Below are positions 1 through 8,134 of a stretch of DNA of 64,000 bases, one piece after another. The translations under genes were made by a program, and so were the position numbers. The notes beneath the pieces were generated by a model. The model saw nothing but the letters and a program-made list of their open reading frames with translations, was not told the DNA's origin and did not search any database. Each line of letters opens with the position of its first letter. Position 1 is the stretch's first letter. The DNA is from Roseomonas marmotae (lineage in GTDB: Bacteria; Pseudomonadota; Alphaproteobacteria; Acetobacterales; Acetobacteraceae): contig NZ_CP061091.1 in the NCBI RefSeq assembly GCF_017654485.1, forward strand, positions 1,563,501 to 1,627,500, read 5' to 3'.

Positions 1-400
1 GATCGGAGAGGGTATAGACACTGGCGCCGCGCGCCCCGGGCGCGCTGTCGGCATGCAAGGATATAAAGAGAGCGGCCTGGCGCTTGCGGGCGAAGTCCAC
101 CCGGCCGTCCAGCGGGATGAAGACGTCGCGTGAGCGGGTCAGGGCGACGCGGCACTTGCCGGTGGCTTCCAGGCGCTTCTTCAGCTCCTGCGCCGTGGCC
201 AGGGTGATGCGCTTCTCATGGGTGCCGGTCACGCCGATGGTGCCGGGGTCCTTCCCGCCATGCCCGGGGTCCAGCACCACCAGGGGGAGGGCCGGGGCGC
301 GCCGCCTGGGTGCCGCGGCCTCGGCGGTGCCGGCAAGCCCTGCCGCGGCCATGCCGAAAGCCAGCTGCAACAGGTGCCTGCGGGTGGATGAAAGCGGCAT
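1..400 (-). CDS. amiC: N-acetylmuramoyl-L-alanine amidase, N-terminal part (cut by window edge)
   Basis: Periplasmic zinc amidase that cleaves the bond between MurNAc and the stem peptide during septum splitting. The 133 visible residues begin MPLSSTRRHLLQLAFG, a twin-arginine-like signal peptide ending near AEAAAP. The Amidase_3 fold follows: LDPGHGG with the first zinc His, HEKRITL with the zinc Glu, and SLHADS with the second zinc His. The catalytic C-terminal Glu lies outside the window. There is no AMIN domain between signal and catalytic domain, so this is a short form. It is divergent from rne; in many alphaproteobacteria an amidase and a class A penicillin-binding protein sit next to rne, so a PBP1A gene may follow beyond the edge (inference). 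Confidence 0.9.
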   Translation of the reverse strand, partial: MPLSSTRRHLLQLAFGMAAAGLAGTAEAAAPRRRAPALPLVVLDPGHGGKDPGTIGVTGTHEKRITLATAQELKKRLEATGKCRVALTRSRDVFIPLDGRVDFARKRQAALFISLHADSAPGARGASVYTLSD

Positions 401-1079
401 GACGTGGTGCTCCCCCAATGTCTCCTGCGGCCAGAATGTTGCGGCTTCGCCCCCCGACGCTGCCGCAGACGCCGCTGTCTATACGATAATACAGCAACAT
501 CGTGGCTTTACCGAATGTAACACCTGAGCGCGGCTCAGCCTTGTGGAAGGATGGCATGACGCCTATGGTGCATTGCCCCGGCGGTCAGTGCTGTCGGTGG
601 AGGTTTTGGGCGCGGCCGCCCGGCCTTTCCGGTCCCCTCCCGCCACGCGGCGGCAGCACCGGCAAGGGTGGCCCGATGGATGCCTCCGGTACCGGGCTGT
701 GCCTCCGCCGATCGCGGAGTCCCGTTCCCCGCACTGCCGGACATCCTGTCCTCCGCTCCACCGGCTGTTGCATGGCGAGGTACGGGCGGCCTGGCCCCTA
801 TGGCACGCCGTCCAGCTCCCGCGCCTGTCCGCTGGCCCGCCCGCGCCTGCCGGTGCCGCCTTTGCGGCCGCCCAGGCTGCACGGGGCCCGCGCGTGGCGC
901 GCGACAACAGGGCCAAACCCCTTAGCAAGGGGCATCGGCCCGCCGAGAGAGAGGTCGGATCGCAGCCGCATGGCCTGTGTATCGCCGCGCCGCCTGATCC
1001 ATCCTGCTCCCTCGGGCATGCCCACCCATTGCTGCCGCCCTACGCCCATGAGCGCTGGCGGCTCGGAGCATCCCGGTTC
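401..1079. other. 679-bp non-coding divergent region, probable long rne 5' leader
   Basis: No open frame here has the composition or a recognisable motif of a real protein; the open frames are G+C-driven. The only A+T-rich island is around 478-520 (GATAAT at 485-490 on the plus strand, TATTAT over the same bases on the minus strand), just upstream of the amidase. I cannot match a good -35 box to either. The long gap before rne resembles the long autoregulatory leaders known for rne in other proteobacteria, but I see no specific hairpin that proves this. Confidence 0.4.
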
Positions 1080-4000
1080 ATGACCAAGCGCATGCTGATC
1101 GATGCATCCCACCCGGAAGAAACCCGTGTGGTGGTGCTGGACGGCAACCGGCTCGAGGAATTCGACGTCGAGACCGAGCACAAGAAGCCCCTGAAGGGAA
1201 ATATCTACCTGGCCAAGGTGGTCCGGGTGGAGCCCAGTCTCCAGGCGGCCTTCGTCGAATACGGTGGCAACCGCCACGGCTTCCTCGCCTTCGGCGAGAT
1301 TCACCCGGACTATTACCAGATCCCCGTCGCCGACCGTCAGCGCCTGCTGGAGATGCAGGCCGCCGAGGCCGATGAGGATGAGGACGAGGACGGCGAGGAG
1401 GTGAATGAGGCCGAGGTCGACGCCATGGTGGCGGAGATCGAGGCTATCGCCGATGCCGACGAGGCCGACCGGGCCGAGGAGCAGGCCGCCGCGGCCGAGG
1501 GCGCCGCCGCCAATCCCTCCGTCTTCACCGAATCCGCCGAGCCTGGCGGCGAGAATCCGCGCCATGTGGCGCCCGAGGATGTCCACCCGGTCCAGGCCCT
1601 GCCGCCGGAGGAGCCCTCCGACAACCCCGACGCCGAAAAGCAGCAGCCCCCCGCCGGCCGCGCCCAGCCCATGACGATGCAGAGCGAGACCCGCTCCGCC
1701 ACGCCTGAGGAGCTGGTCGCCATCGAGGCCGCCGCCGCCGAGGCGCCGGTTCCGCACGAGGATGTGCCGTCGCCGGAGGACGAGGAGGACGAGACCCCGC
1801 CCGAGACCCTGGGCGGCCGCGGCAAGGATGAGAGCGACAGCGAGGACGTCTCGCGCGAGCGCCGCATCCCCTCCCGCTTCATGCGGCACTACAAGATCCA
1901 GGAAGTGATCCGCCGCCGGCAGATCATGCTGGTGCAGGTGGTGAAGGAGGAGCGCGGCAATAAGGGCGCGGCGCTGACCACCTATATCAGCCTGGCCGGC
2001 CGCTTCTCCGTGCTCATGCCGAACAGCCCGCGCGGCGGCGGCATCTCCCGCAAGATCACCTCCGCCGGCGACCGCAAGCGCCTGCGCGAGGCCATCCAGG
2101 AAGTCGGCCTGCCCAAGGGCATGAGCCTGATTGTCCGCACGGCCGGCGCCTCCCGCCCGAAGCCGGAGATCGTGCGCGACGGCGACTACCTGCTGCGCCT
2201 CTGGGACGAGATCCGCAGCCGCACGCTGGAATCCGTGGCGCCCGCGCTGGTCTATGAGGAAGCCGACCTCATCAAGCGCTCCATCCGCGATGTCTTCAAC
2301 ACCGGCATCGAGGAAATCCAGATCGAGGGCGAGGACGCCTATCGCCAGGCCCGCGATTTCATGCGGATGCTGATGCCGCAGCATGAGCGCAAGATCCGCC
2401 TCTATCGCGATAGCGGCATTCCGCTCTTCGCCCGGCAGGGGGTGGATGCGCAGCTCGACGCGATGATGTCGCCCATCGTCCAGCTGAAGTCCGGCGGCTA
2501 TATCGTCATCAACCAGACCGAGGCGCTGGTTGCCATCGACGTGAACTCGGGCCGCGCCACGCGCGACCGGCATATCGAGGACACGGCGCTGCGCACCAAT
2601 TGCGAAGCGGCGGAGGAGATCGCCCGCCAGCTGCGGCTGCGTGACCTGGCCGGCCTGATCGTCATCGACTTCATCGACATGGAGGCGAGCCGCAACGACG
2701 CGCAGGTGGAGCGCCGCCTGAAGGAGGCGCTGAAGAACGACCGCGCCCGCATCCAGGTCGGCCGCATCAGCCATTTCGGCCTGCTGGAGATGAGCCGCCA
2801 GCGGCTGCGCCCCAGCGTGACCGAGCACTCCTTCATCACCTGCCCGCATTGCCAGGGCCTGGGCATCGTCCGCAGCGCGGACAGCGCCGCCCTGCAGGTG
2901 CTGCGCGCGATCGAGGAAGAGGGCGCCAAGCGCAAGGCCGCCGAGATCTGCGTCCATGTGGCGCCGGAACTGGCGCTGCACCTGCTCAACCGCAAGCGCG
3001 ACCGGCTGACGCAGATCGAGGCCCGCTTCGGCATGACCGTGCTGTTCGAGCCCGATGCCAAGCTGCTGCCGCCCGCCGTGAGGATCGAGCGGACCAGGCA
3101 GCAGCTGGTATCCGAACCCGTCTCCGCCCCCACCGCCCTGCGGATGGACTATGCCCCCGAGCCGCTGCCGGCGCCGGAGGAGGAGGCCGAGCCCGTGGTG
3201 TCGGAGCCGGCGCAGCAGGCTGAGGCGCCCGTCGCCGCGCAGGCCGAGAACGGAGCCGAGGGCGAGGGCCGCAAGCGCCGCCGCCGCCGCCGCCGCCGGA
3301 GCGGCCGCCGCGAGGATGGCAGCCCGATGACGCCGCAGGAAGCCGCCGCCGAGGCGGAGGCCGAGGGTGACGAGGAAGGCGAGGAAGAGGCCCCGCAGGC
3401 CGAGGCCACCGCGCCGGAAGCCGCCGCCGAGGCCGCCGTGCCCAGTCCGGAGGAGCGCGCCCCCCGTCAGGAGGAACGTGCCCCGCGCCGCTTCGAGGAT
3501 GGCCAGCGCCGGAATGACGAGGGTGGTCTGCGTCGCCGTGGCCGCCGCAGCGGCAGCCGCTTCCGCCGCGAGGAGGGTGTCGAGGCACCCCGCCAGACGC
3601 CGGAACAGCCGCAGCCGCGCTATGTCGGCCCGACCCCGGCGGACCCCTTCGCCGGTGGCTCGCTGGAGGACATCTTCGACGCCATGGCGGCGGCCGAGGA
3701 AGCAGCCCTGCGCCCCGCCACGACGCAGGCCCCCGTGCCGCCGGTGACGCCGGTGGCCGAGGCTCTGCCTGCGGCGGTGGCGCCGAAGCCCGAGGTTGCG
3801 GCCCCGGTGCCGGCAGCTCCGGTCCAGGCGGCGCCTGAACCGGCGGCGGCCGCGCCCGAGGCGGCGGAAGTCTCTGCGGCAGCGGAAGCCTCCGCGCCTG
3901 CGGTGACGGCCGAGACGGCTCAGGAAGCCTTCCTGGCCCCGGAAGCCGTGGTCGAGGCGGTGCAGGCCGAGGAAGCCGAAGCTCCCGCCAAGCCGCGTGC

Positions 4001-4388
4001 CCGCCGTGCCGCCAAGCCGAAGGCCGAACCCAAGGCCAAGGCGCCGCGTGCTCCGCGTGGCCGCAAGGCTGCGGCGGCCGAGGCGGCTCCGGCCCCCGAG
4101 GTTCCGCCCGCGGCTGCCGCGGCCGCGCCGGCCGCCGCCGAAGCGGTGATGGCCGAGGCGGAACTGGTCCCGGCCAAGCCCAGCCGCCGCCGCGCCCCCA
4201 AGCGCGCCGCCGCGCCGGTCGAGGCCGCGCCGGAAGCGGCGACGCCGCCGGCTGCGCCGGAGCCCGTGCCGACCGCTGCGCCCGAGGCCGTCTCCTCGGA
4301 ACCGGTGGCCGCGCCGCCGGTGCAGCCGGTGATCGTGGATGCCACGGACGACGCCGCGCCCAAGAAGCGCGGCTGGTGGCGCCGCTAA
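1080..4388 (+). CDS. rne: Ribonuclease E
   Basis: Endoribonuclease that starts mRNA decay, matures rRNA/tRNA and scaffolds the degradosome. The chosen start gives MTKRMLIDASHPEETRVVVL, the usual alphaproteobacterial N-terminus; 1102 aa. An S1 domain (about residues 35-95 and 260-310) is split by a very acidic insert at about residues 94-260. The RNase H-like and DNase I-like catalytic part follows, with AIDVNSGR (Asp487) and IVIDFIDM (Asp530). These are 43 residues apart, as in the E. coli pair Asp303/Asp346. The zinc-link CPHC is at residues 588-591. The C-terminal half is low-complexity Ala/Pro/Glu with an arginine run near residues 730-745 for RNA binding, and ends KKRGWWRR, a terminal signature common in this class. 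A perfect hairpin follows the stop. Confidence 0.96.
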   Translation: MTKRMLIDASHPEETRVVVLDGNRLEEFDVETEHKKPLKGNIYLAKVVRVEPSLQAAFVEYGGNRHGFLAFGEIHPDYYQIPVADRQRLLEMQAAEADEDEDEDGEEVNEAEVDAMVAEIEAIADADEADRAEEQAAAAEGAAANPSVFTESAEPGGENPRHVAPEDVHPVQALPPEEPSDNPDAEKQQPPAGRAQPMTMQSETRSATPEELVAIEAAAAEAPVPHEDVPSPEDEEDETPPETLGGRGKDESDSEDVSRERRIPSRFMRHYKIQEVIRRRQIMLVQVVKEERGNKGAALTTYISLAGRFSVLMPNSPRGGGISRKITSAGDRKRLREAIQEVGLPKGMSLIVRTAGASRPKPEIVRDGDYLLRLWDEIRSRTLESVAPALVYEEADLIKRSIRDVFNTGIEEIQIEGEDAYRQARDFMRMLMPQHERKIRLYRDSGIPLFARQGVDAQLDAMMSPIVQLKSGGYIVINQTEALVAIDVNSGRATRDRHIEDTALRTNCEAAEEIARQLRLRDLAGLIVIDFIDMEASRNDAQVERRLKEALKNDRARIQVGRISHFGLLEMSRQRLRPSVTEHSFITCPHCQGLGIVRSADSAALQVLRAIEEEGAKRKAAEICVHVAPELALHLLNRKRDRLTQIEARFGMTVLFEPDAKLLPPAVRIERTRQQLVSEPVSAPTALRMDYAPEPLPAPEEEAEPVVSEPAQQAEAPVAAQAENGAEGEGRKRRRRRRRRSGRREDGSPMTPQEAAAEAEAEGDEEGEEEAPQAEATAPEAAAEAAVPSPEERAPRQEERAPRRFEDGQRRNDEGGLRRRGRRSGSRFRREEGVEAPRQTPEQPQPRYVGPTPADPFAGGSLEDIFDAMAAAEEAALRPATTQAPVPPVTPVAEALPAAVAPKPEVAAPVPAAPVQAAPEPAAAAPEAAEVSAAAEASAPAVTAETAQEAFLAPEAVVEAVQAEEAEAPAKPRARRAAKPKAEPKAKAPRAPRGRKAAAAEAAPAPEVPPAAAAAAPAAAEAVMAEAELVPAKPSRRRAPKRAAAPVEAAPEAATPPAAPEPVPTAAPEAVSSEPVAAPPVQPVIVDATDDAAPKKRGWWRR

Positions 4389-4398
4389 GTCCATCCAG

Positions 4399-4426
4399 CC
4401 CCGCGGCGGATTCGTCCGCCGCGGGG
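4399..4426 (+). terminator. Perfect 12-bp hairpin after rne (no U tract)
   Basis: Arms 4399-4410 and 4415-4426 are exact complements around a TTCG loop. It lies 10 bases after the rne stop and 17 bases before the next start codon. The following bases are TGCTTC, not a U run, so it may be a weak or Rho-assisted terminator, or a 3'-end stabiliser that lets some transcription into the acetyltransferase gene. Confidence 0.5.
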
Positions 4427-4443
4427 TGCTTCAGGCTGCCTCG

Positions 4444-5475
4444 ATGATCCAGTCCGACTTTCCTCCTCTTCGCACCGAGCGGCTGACGCTGCGCCCGCTG
4501 GGCGCGGGGGATGCCGCCGAGCTCCACCGCCTGATCAACGACTGGGACGTGGTGCGCTGGCTCTCCCGCGTGCCCTTTCCCTATCCGCGGGAACTGGCGG
4601 ATGAGTGGATCGAATCCACCCACCGGCAGCGGCTGGCGGGGGAGGCCTGGCATCTGGCCATTGTCGGCCAGGAAGGGGAGAAGGAGATGCTGGTCGGCTC
4701 CGTCGGCCTGATGCGCCGGCCCGATAGCCGGGACGCGGAACTGGGCTATTGGGTCGGCCGCCGCTACTGGGGCCATGGCGTTGCCGCCGAGGCCGCCGGG
4801 CGCCTCGCCCGCTGGGGCCTGGCCAATCTGGATATCGACCGCATCGTCGCCAGTGTGCTGGAGGAGAATGAACGCTCCGCCGGCGTGCTGCGCCGCGTTG
4901 GCCTGCGGGAAACCGGCAGGGGGGAGGAGCATTTCCTCGCGCGCGGCAGCCGCCTTCCGGTGCGTCTCTTCGAAGGTGGGCGGGAGGAGATCACCGGCCC
5001 CTTCACCGAGCCGGAACTGGAGCCGCCGCCGCCGCTGACCGTCACGGCCGAGACGGCCATCGCCGCCCCGCCGGGCAAGCCGCTGCTGTTGGTGGCCGCC
5101 TGTGCCCTGGTGGATGCCGATGGCCGCGTTCTGCTGGCCCGCCGGCCGGAGGGCAAGCCGCTGGCGGGGCTCTGGGAGTTCCCGGGCGGCAAGATGGAAC
5201 CCGGCGAGACGCCGGAGGATGCGCTGATCCGTGAGCTGAAGGAGGAGCTGGATATCGATGTCTCCGCTGCCTGCCTCGCACCCTTCACCTTCGCCAGCCA
5301 TGATGCCGGCAAGTTCAATTTGCTGATGCCGCTCTATCTCTGCCGCCGCTGGCAGGGCACGCTGACGGCACGGGAAGGGCAGGCGCTGGCCTGGGTGCGG
5401 CCCACCAAGCTGTCCGACTATGCCATGCCCCCGGCGGACAAGCCGCTGGTCGCCATGCTGCGGGACTTTCTCTAG
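4444..5475 (+). CDS. GNAT acetyltransferase fused to a Nudix (MutT-type) hydrolase
   Basis: A 343-aa protein with two enzyme domains. Residues 1-180 are a RimJ/RimL-like GNAT domain (RTERLTLRPL start, YWVGRRYWGHGVAAEAAGRL as the acetyl-CoA loop, VLEENERSAGVLRRVGL). A Pro/Glu linker follows at about 185-205. Residues 210-343 form a Nudix domain with the full box GKMEPGETPEDALIRELKEE (Gx5Ex7REUxEExGU pattern), preceded by LLARRPEGKPLAGLWEFPGG as in MutT 8-oxo-dGTPases. The second half probably sanitises oxidised nucleotides; the acetyl acceptor is unknown. The chosen ATG lies after the rne hairpin; an in-frame start at 4339 would overlap rne by 50 bases and is not needed. No strong ribosome site is visible. 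Confidence 0.88.
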   Translation: MIQSDFPPLRTERLTLRPLGAGDAAELHRLINDWDVVRWLSRVPFPYPRELADEWIESTHRQRLAGEAWHLAIVGQEGEKEMLVGSVGLMRRPDSRDAELGYWVGRRYWGHGVAAEAAGRLARWGLANLDIDRIVASVLEENERSAGVLRRVGLRETGRGEEHFLARGSRLPVRLFEGGREEITGPFTEPELEPPPPLTVTAETAIAAPPGKPLLLVAACALVDADGRVLLARRPEGKPLAGLWEFPGGKMEPGETPEDALIRELKEELDIDVSAACLAPFTFASHDAGKFNLLMPLYLCRRWQGTLTAREGQALAWVRPTKLSDYAMPPADKPLVAMLRDFL

Positions 5476-5611
5476 GCTTCTGGCGCGACCATCGGGAGTT
5501 GCCGGCCGGGTGGAAGGCGGCGCCGGACTTTGACGATGCTTTGAACCTCGGCCACGGCCGCAAGCAGGCGGCCGCGCATCTCCCGATGGCCGCCTCGCCC
5601 AAGGAAGCACC

Positions 5612-6376
5612 ATGACGAACCCCACCGCCTGCCTGCTGATCATCGGCAATGAAGTCCTTTCGGGCCGCACGCAGGATGCCAACCTGAAGTTCATCGCCAC
5701 CCGCCTGGGCGAGATCGGCATTCCGCTGCGCGAGGCGCGGGTGATCCCGGATGTGCCGGAGGTGATCGTCGCCACCGTCAACGAGGTGCGGGCGAAATAC
5801 ACTTACATCTTCACCACGGGCGGCATCGGCCCGACGCATGACGACATCACCGCCGAATGCATCGCCCAGGCTTTCGGCCTGCCGTGGGAGCCGCATCCGG
5901 AAGCCTGGGCACTGATGGCGGCCCATTACGCCAGCCGGGAGCCGCCAGCCGAGTTCAATGCCGCCCGCCAGCGCATGGCGACCATGCCGCGCGGCGCCAG
6001 GCTGATCCGCAATCCGGTTTCCGTCGCGCCGGGCTTCATCATCGGCAATGTGCATGTGATGGCCGGCGTGCCGCGCATCATGCAGGCGATGTTCGAGGAA
6101 CTGGCGCCCAGCCTGCGCGGCGGCGCGCCGGTGAAGAGCCGTGCGGTGCATGCCTGGGGGATGCAGGAGGGGCGGATCGCCGAGGGCCTGGGCGCCATCC
6201 AGGCGCGCCACCCGGAAGTCGATATCGGCTCCTACCCCTATTACCGGGAGAATGGTGGCGGCGTGGCCCTGGTCGCCAAGGGTACGGATGAGGCGATGCT
6301 GGACGGCGTCATCACCGAGATCGCCGATTTCGTCGCCAGCCTCGGCTTCACGCCGGTGCCGGGCGAGCCGGCCTGA
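5612..6376 (+). CDS. CinA-like molybdopterin-binding domain protein
   Basis: A 254-aa protein of the competence/damage-inducible CinA N-terminal family (MoCF_biosynth fold). It begins ACLLIIGNEVLSGRTQDANLK and carries TTGGIGPTHDDITAE, the sugar-nucleotide/molybdopterin pocket motif shared with MoaB and MogA. The deamidase domain of full CinA is absent, so it is the stand-alone form common in alphaproteobacteria. Its true substrate is not settled; pyrophosphatase activity on dinucleotides such as ADP-ribose is known for some CinA N-domains. The start is supported by AAGGA six bases upstream of the ATG. It converges on the first family 5 binding-protein gene. Confidence 0.88.
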   Translation: MTNPTACLLIIGNEVLSGRTQDANLKFIATRLGEIGIPLREARVIPDVPEVIVATVNEVRAKYTYIFTTGGIGPTHDDITAECIAQAFGLPWEPHPEAWALMAAHYASREPPAEFNAARQRMATMPRGARLIRNPVSVAPGFIIGNVHVMAGVPRIMQAMFEELAPSLRGGAPVKSRAVHAWGMQEGRIAEGLGAIQARHPEVDIGSYPYYRENGGGVALVAKGTDEAMLDGVITEIADFVASLGFTPVPGEPA

Positions 6377-6387
6377 CTGCGGATGAC

Positions 6388-6415
6388 GCCGGGTGGGCCA
6401 TAGGGCCCGCCCGGC
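6388..6415. terminator. Convergent hairpin between cinA-like gene and binding-protein gene 1
   Basis: Arms 6388-6399 and 6404-6415 pair over 12 positions with one G-T wobble and an ATAG loop. It sits between two convergent stop codons (6376 and 6424) and could serve both strands. No U tract follows. Confidence 0.5.
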
Positions 6416-6423
6416 AGGCAGGT

Positions 6424-8016
6424 TCAGCCCTTGGCGGGCTTCAGGTCCATGGCGCGGGTGCGCTCATCCATGCGCGGGCTGTGCTGCAGGCCCTTCCTGA
6501 CCGCCCAGGTATTCACCAGCTGGTGCAGCGGGACCATGGCGACATCGTCGATCGCGAGCTTGATGGCCTGCCGCAGCACCTCTTCCCGCTCCTTGTCATC
6601 GAGCGTGGAGCCGGCCTTGAGGGTCAGCGCGTCCATCGCCGGGTTGGAATAGCGGCCGGAATTATTGGCGCCGAAGCGCATCTCGTGGCTGTAGGTGCCG
6701 ATGACATTCACCAGCACTGAGGAGGCCTCGCCGCTGGAACTGCTCCAGCCGGTCAGGCGGGCGCCGAACTCGCCTCGGCTTGCGCGTGTCGAATAGGTGG
6801 TCCAGGGCAGGGCCTCGACGGTGGTCTGCACGCCGGCGCGCGTCCACATCTGCGCGACGGCCTGGGCGGTCTTGGCGTCGTTGGGGTAGCGGTCGTTCGG
6901 CGTGTGCAGGGTCAGCCTGAAGCCCTGCGGGAAGCCGGCCTCGGCCAGCAGCTTCTTCGCCCCCTCGGTATTCTGCACCAGAGGCTTCACCTCCGGGTTG
7001 TAGGAATAGGTGCCCGGCGGCAGCCACTGGCCGGCCGGCTTGGCGGTATTCTCCATCACGCGCTCGGCCAGCGCCTCGCGGTTGATGGCCATGGACAATG
7101 CGCGGCGCACGCGCAGGTCGTTGAACGGGTTCCTCGCCAGCGGCTTGCCGTCATTGTCGGTGGCGAAGAGCGCCTCATCCCCGCGACGGTCGAAGGAGAG
7201 ATAGATCACGCGCAGGCCCTGGATGGAAGTCAGCTCGATCTTGCTCTCCTTCGCCAGCCGCGGGATGTCGGAGGAGGGGACCGTGTCGATCACATCCACA
7301 TCGCCCGAGATCAGCGCGGCGGCGCGGGCAGGGGCGGAGGAGATGACGCGGAAATCGACCTCGGCCCAGTCGGGCTTGCCGCCCCAGTAGCCGTCGTTCC
7401 GCACCATGCTCGTCCGGCTGCCCGGCGTATAGGCGCCGAACCTATAGGGGCCGGTGCCGATGGCGGCCTTGCCGCTGTTGTAATCCTCGGTGGCCGCGCC
7501 CTGGCCGATATGGCGCGAGATCACCAGCAACTGCGCGAGGTCGGTCGGCAGCATCGGGTAGGGCGTCGCGGTGTGGAAGCGGATGGTCAGCGGGTCGACG
7601 ATCTCGATCCTCTGCACGCCGCGCACATAAGCGCCGAAGCCACCGGGGCTGTTCGGCACATTGGGCGTCCGCTCGATGGTGAAGGCGACATCCTCGGCGG
7701 TGAAGTCGCGGCCGTCATGCCACTTCACGCCCGGGCGCAGCTTGTATTCCCACACTGTGGGCTCGATCGCTTTCCAGGATTCCGCCAGCAATGGCCGGAT
7801 CTGCGCGTTGCTGTCGAGCTGGGCCAGCCCCTCGAAGAAATGCGAGGTGACGCTGCTATTGGGCGAGGCATTGTAGAAATGCGGGTCCAGCGAGGTGACG
7901 GAACCGCCGATGGCGATGGTGAGCTTCTGCGCCATTGCCGGCTGCGCGACCATGAGGCCCAGAGCGGCGACCCCCACTGACAGGGTGATCTTCAGCCTTG
8001 GCATCAGGGTCGGCAT
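6424..8016 (-). CDS. Family 5 ABC substrate-binding protein, copy 1 of 3
   Basis: Periplasmic binding protein of the peptide/nickel/opine SBP_bac_5 family (DppA/OppA type), 530 aa. It has a signal peptide ending QPAMAQ, then LTIAIGGSVTSLDPHFYNASPN, WEYKLRPGVKWHDGRDFTAEDVAFT and the RNPFNDLRVRRALSMAINRE motif, all family hallmarks. The start was chosen because GAGAGGA lies eight bases upstream; an ATG 12 bases further in is also possible. No permease or ATPase gene is adjacent. It is very similar along its length to the next two genes and ends in the same MDERTRAMD.KP.KG tail. The ligand cannot be read from sequence; peptides, glutathione or plant-derived oligopeptides are possible. Confidence 0.9.
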   Translation of the reverse strand: MPTLMPRLKITLSVGVAALGLMVAQPAMAQKLTIAIGGSVTSLDPHFYNASPNSSVTSHFFEGLAQLDSNAQIRPLLAESWKAIEPTVWEYKLRPGVKWHDGRDFTAEDVAFTIERTPNVPNSPGGFGAYVRGVQRIEIVDPLTIRFHTATPYPMLPTDLAQLLVISRHIGQGAATEDYNSGKAAIGTGPYRFGAYTPGSRTSMVRNDGYWGGKPDWAEVDFRVISSAPARAAALISGDVDVIDTVPSSDIPRLAKESKIELTSIQGLRVIYLSFDRRGDEALFATDNDGKPLARNPFNDLRVRRALSMAINREALAERVMENTAKPAGQWLPPGTYSYNPEVKPLVQNTEGAKKLLAEAGFPQGFRLTLHTPNDRYPNDAKTAQAVAQMWTRAGVQTTVEALPWTTYSTRASRGEFGARLTGWSSSSGEASSVLVNVIGTYSHEMRFGANNSGRYSNPAMDALTLKAGSTLDDKEREEVLRQAIKLAIDDVAMVPLHQLVNTWAVRKGLQHSPRMDERTRAMDLKPAKG

Positions 8017-8096
8017 CAGGCGAATCCTCTCATGAAGCATGAGCGGAAGCTGTGCAGGAACCATGGCGGCCATGCAAGGCGCGAATGCCGGCATGG

Positions 8097-8128
8097 CGGC
8101 TGGGCAGGTCACGCGCCCCGCCCAGCCG
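8097..8128 (-). terminator. Hairpin downstream of binding-protein gene copy 2
   Basis: Arms 8097-8105 and 8120-8128 are exact 9-base complements, six bases beyond the stop of copy 2 on the minus strand. No clear U run. It separates copy 2 from copy 1 and suggests that the copies are transcribed separately or with partial read-through. Confidence 0.45.
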
Positions 8129-8134
8129 TCAGTT

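Noticed and set aside
798..4394. Very long minus-strand open frame antisense to rne
   Set aside because: Arg/Gly/Leu-rich translation without any domain, exactly opposite the RNase E codons; a by-product of 70% G+C DNA.
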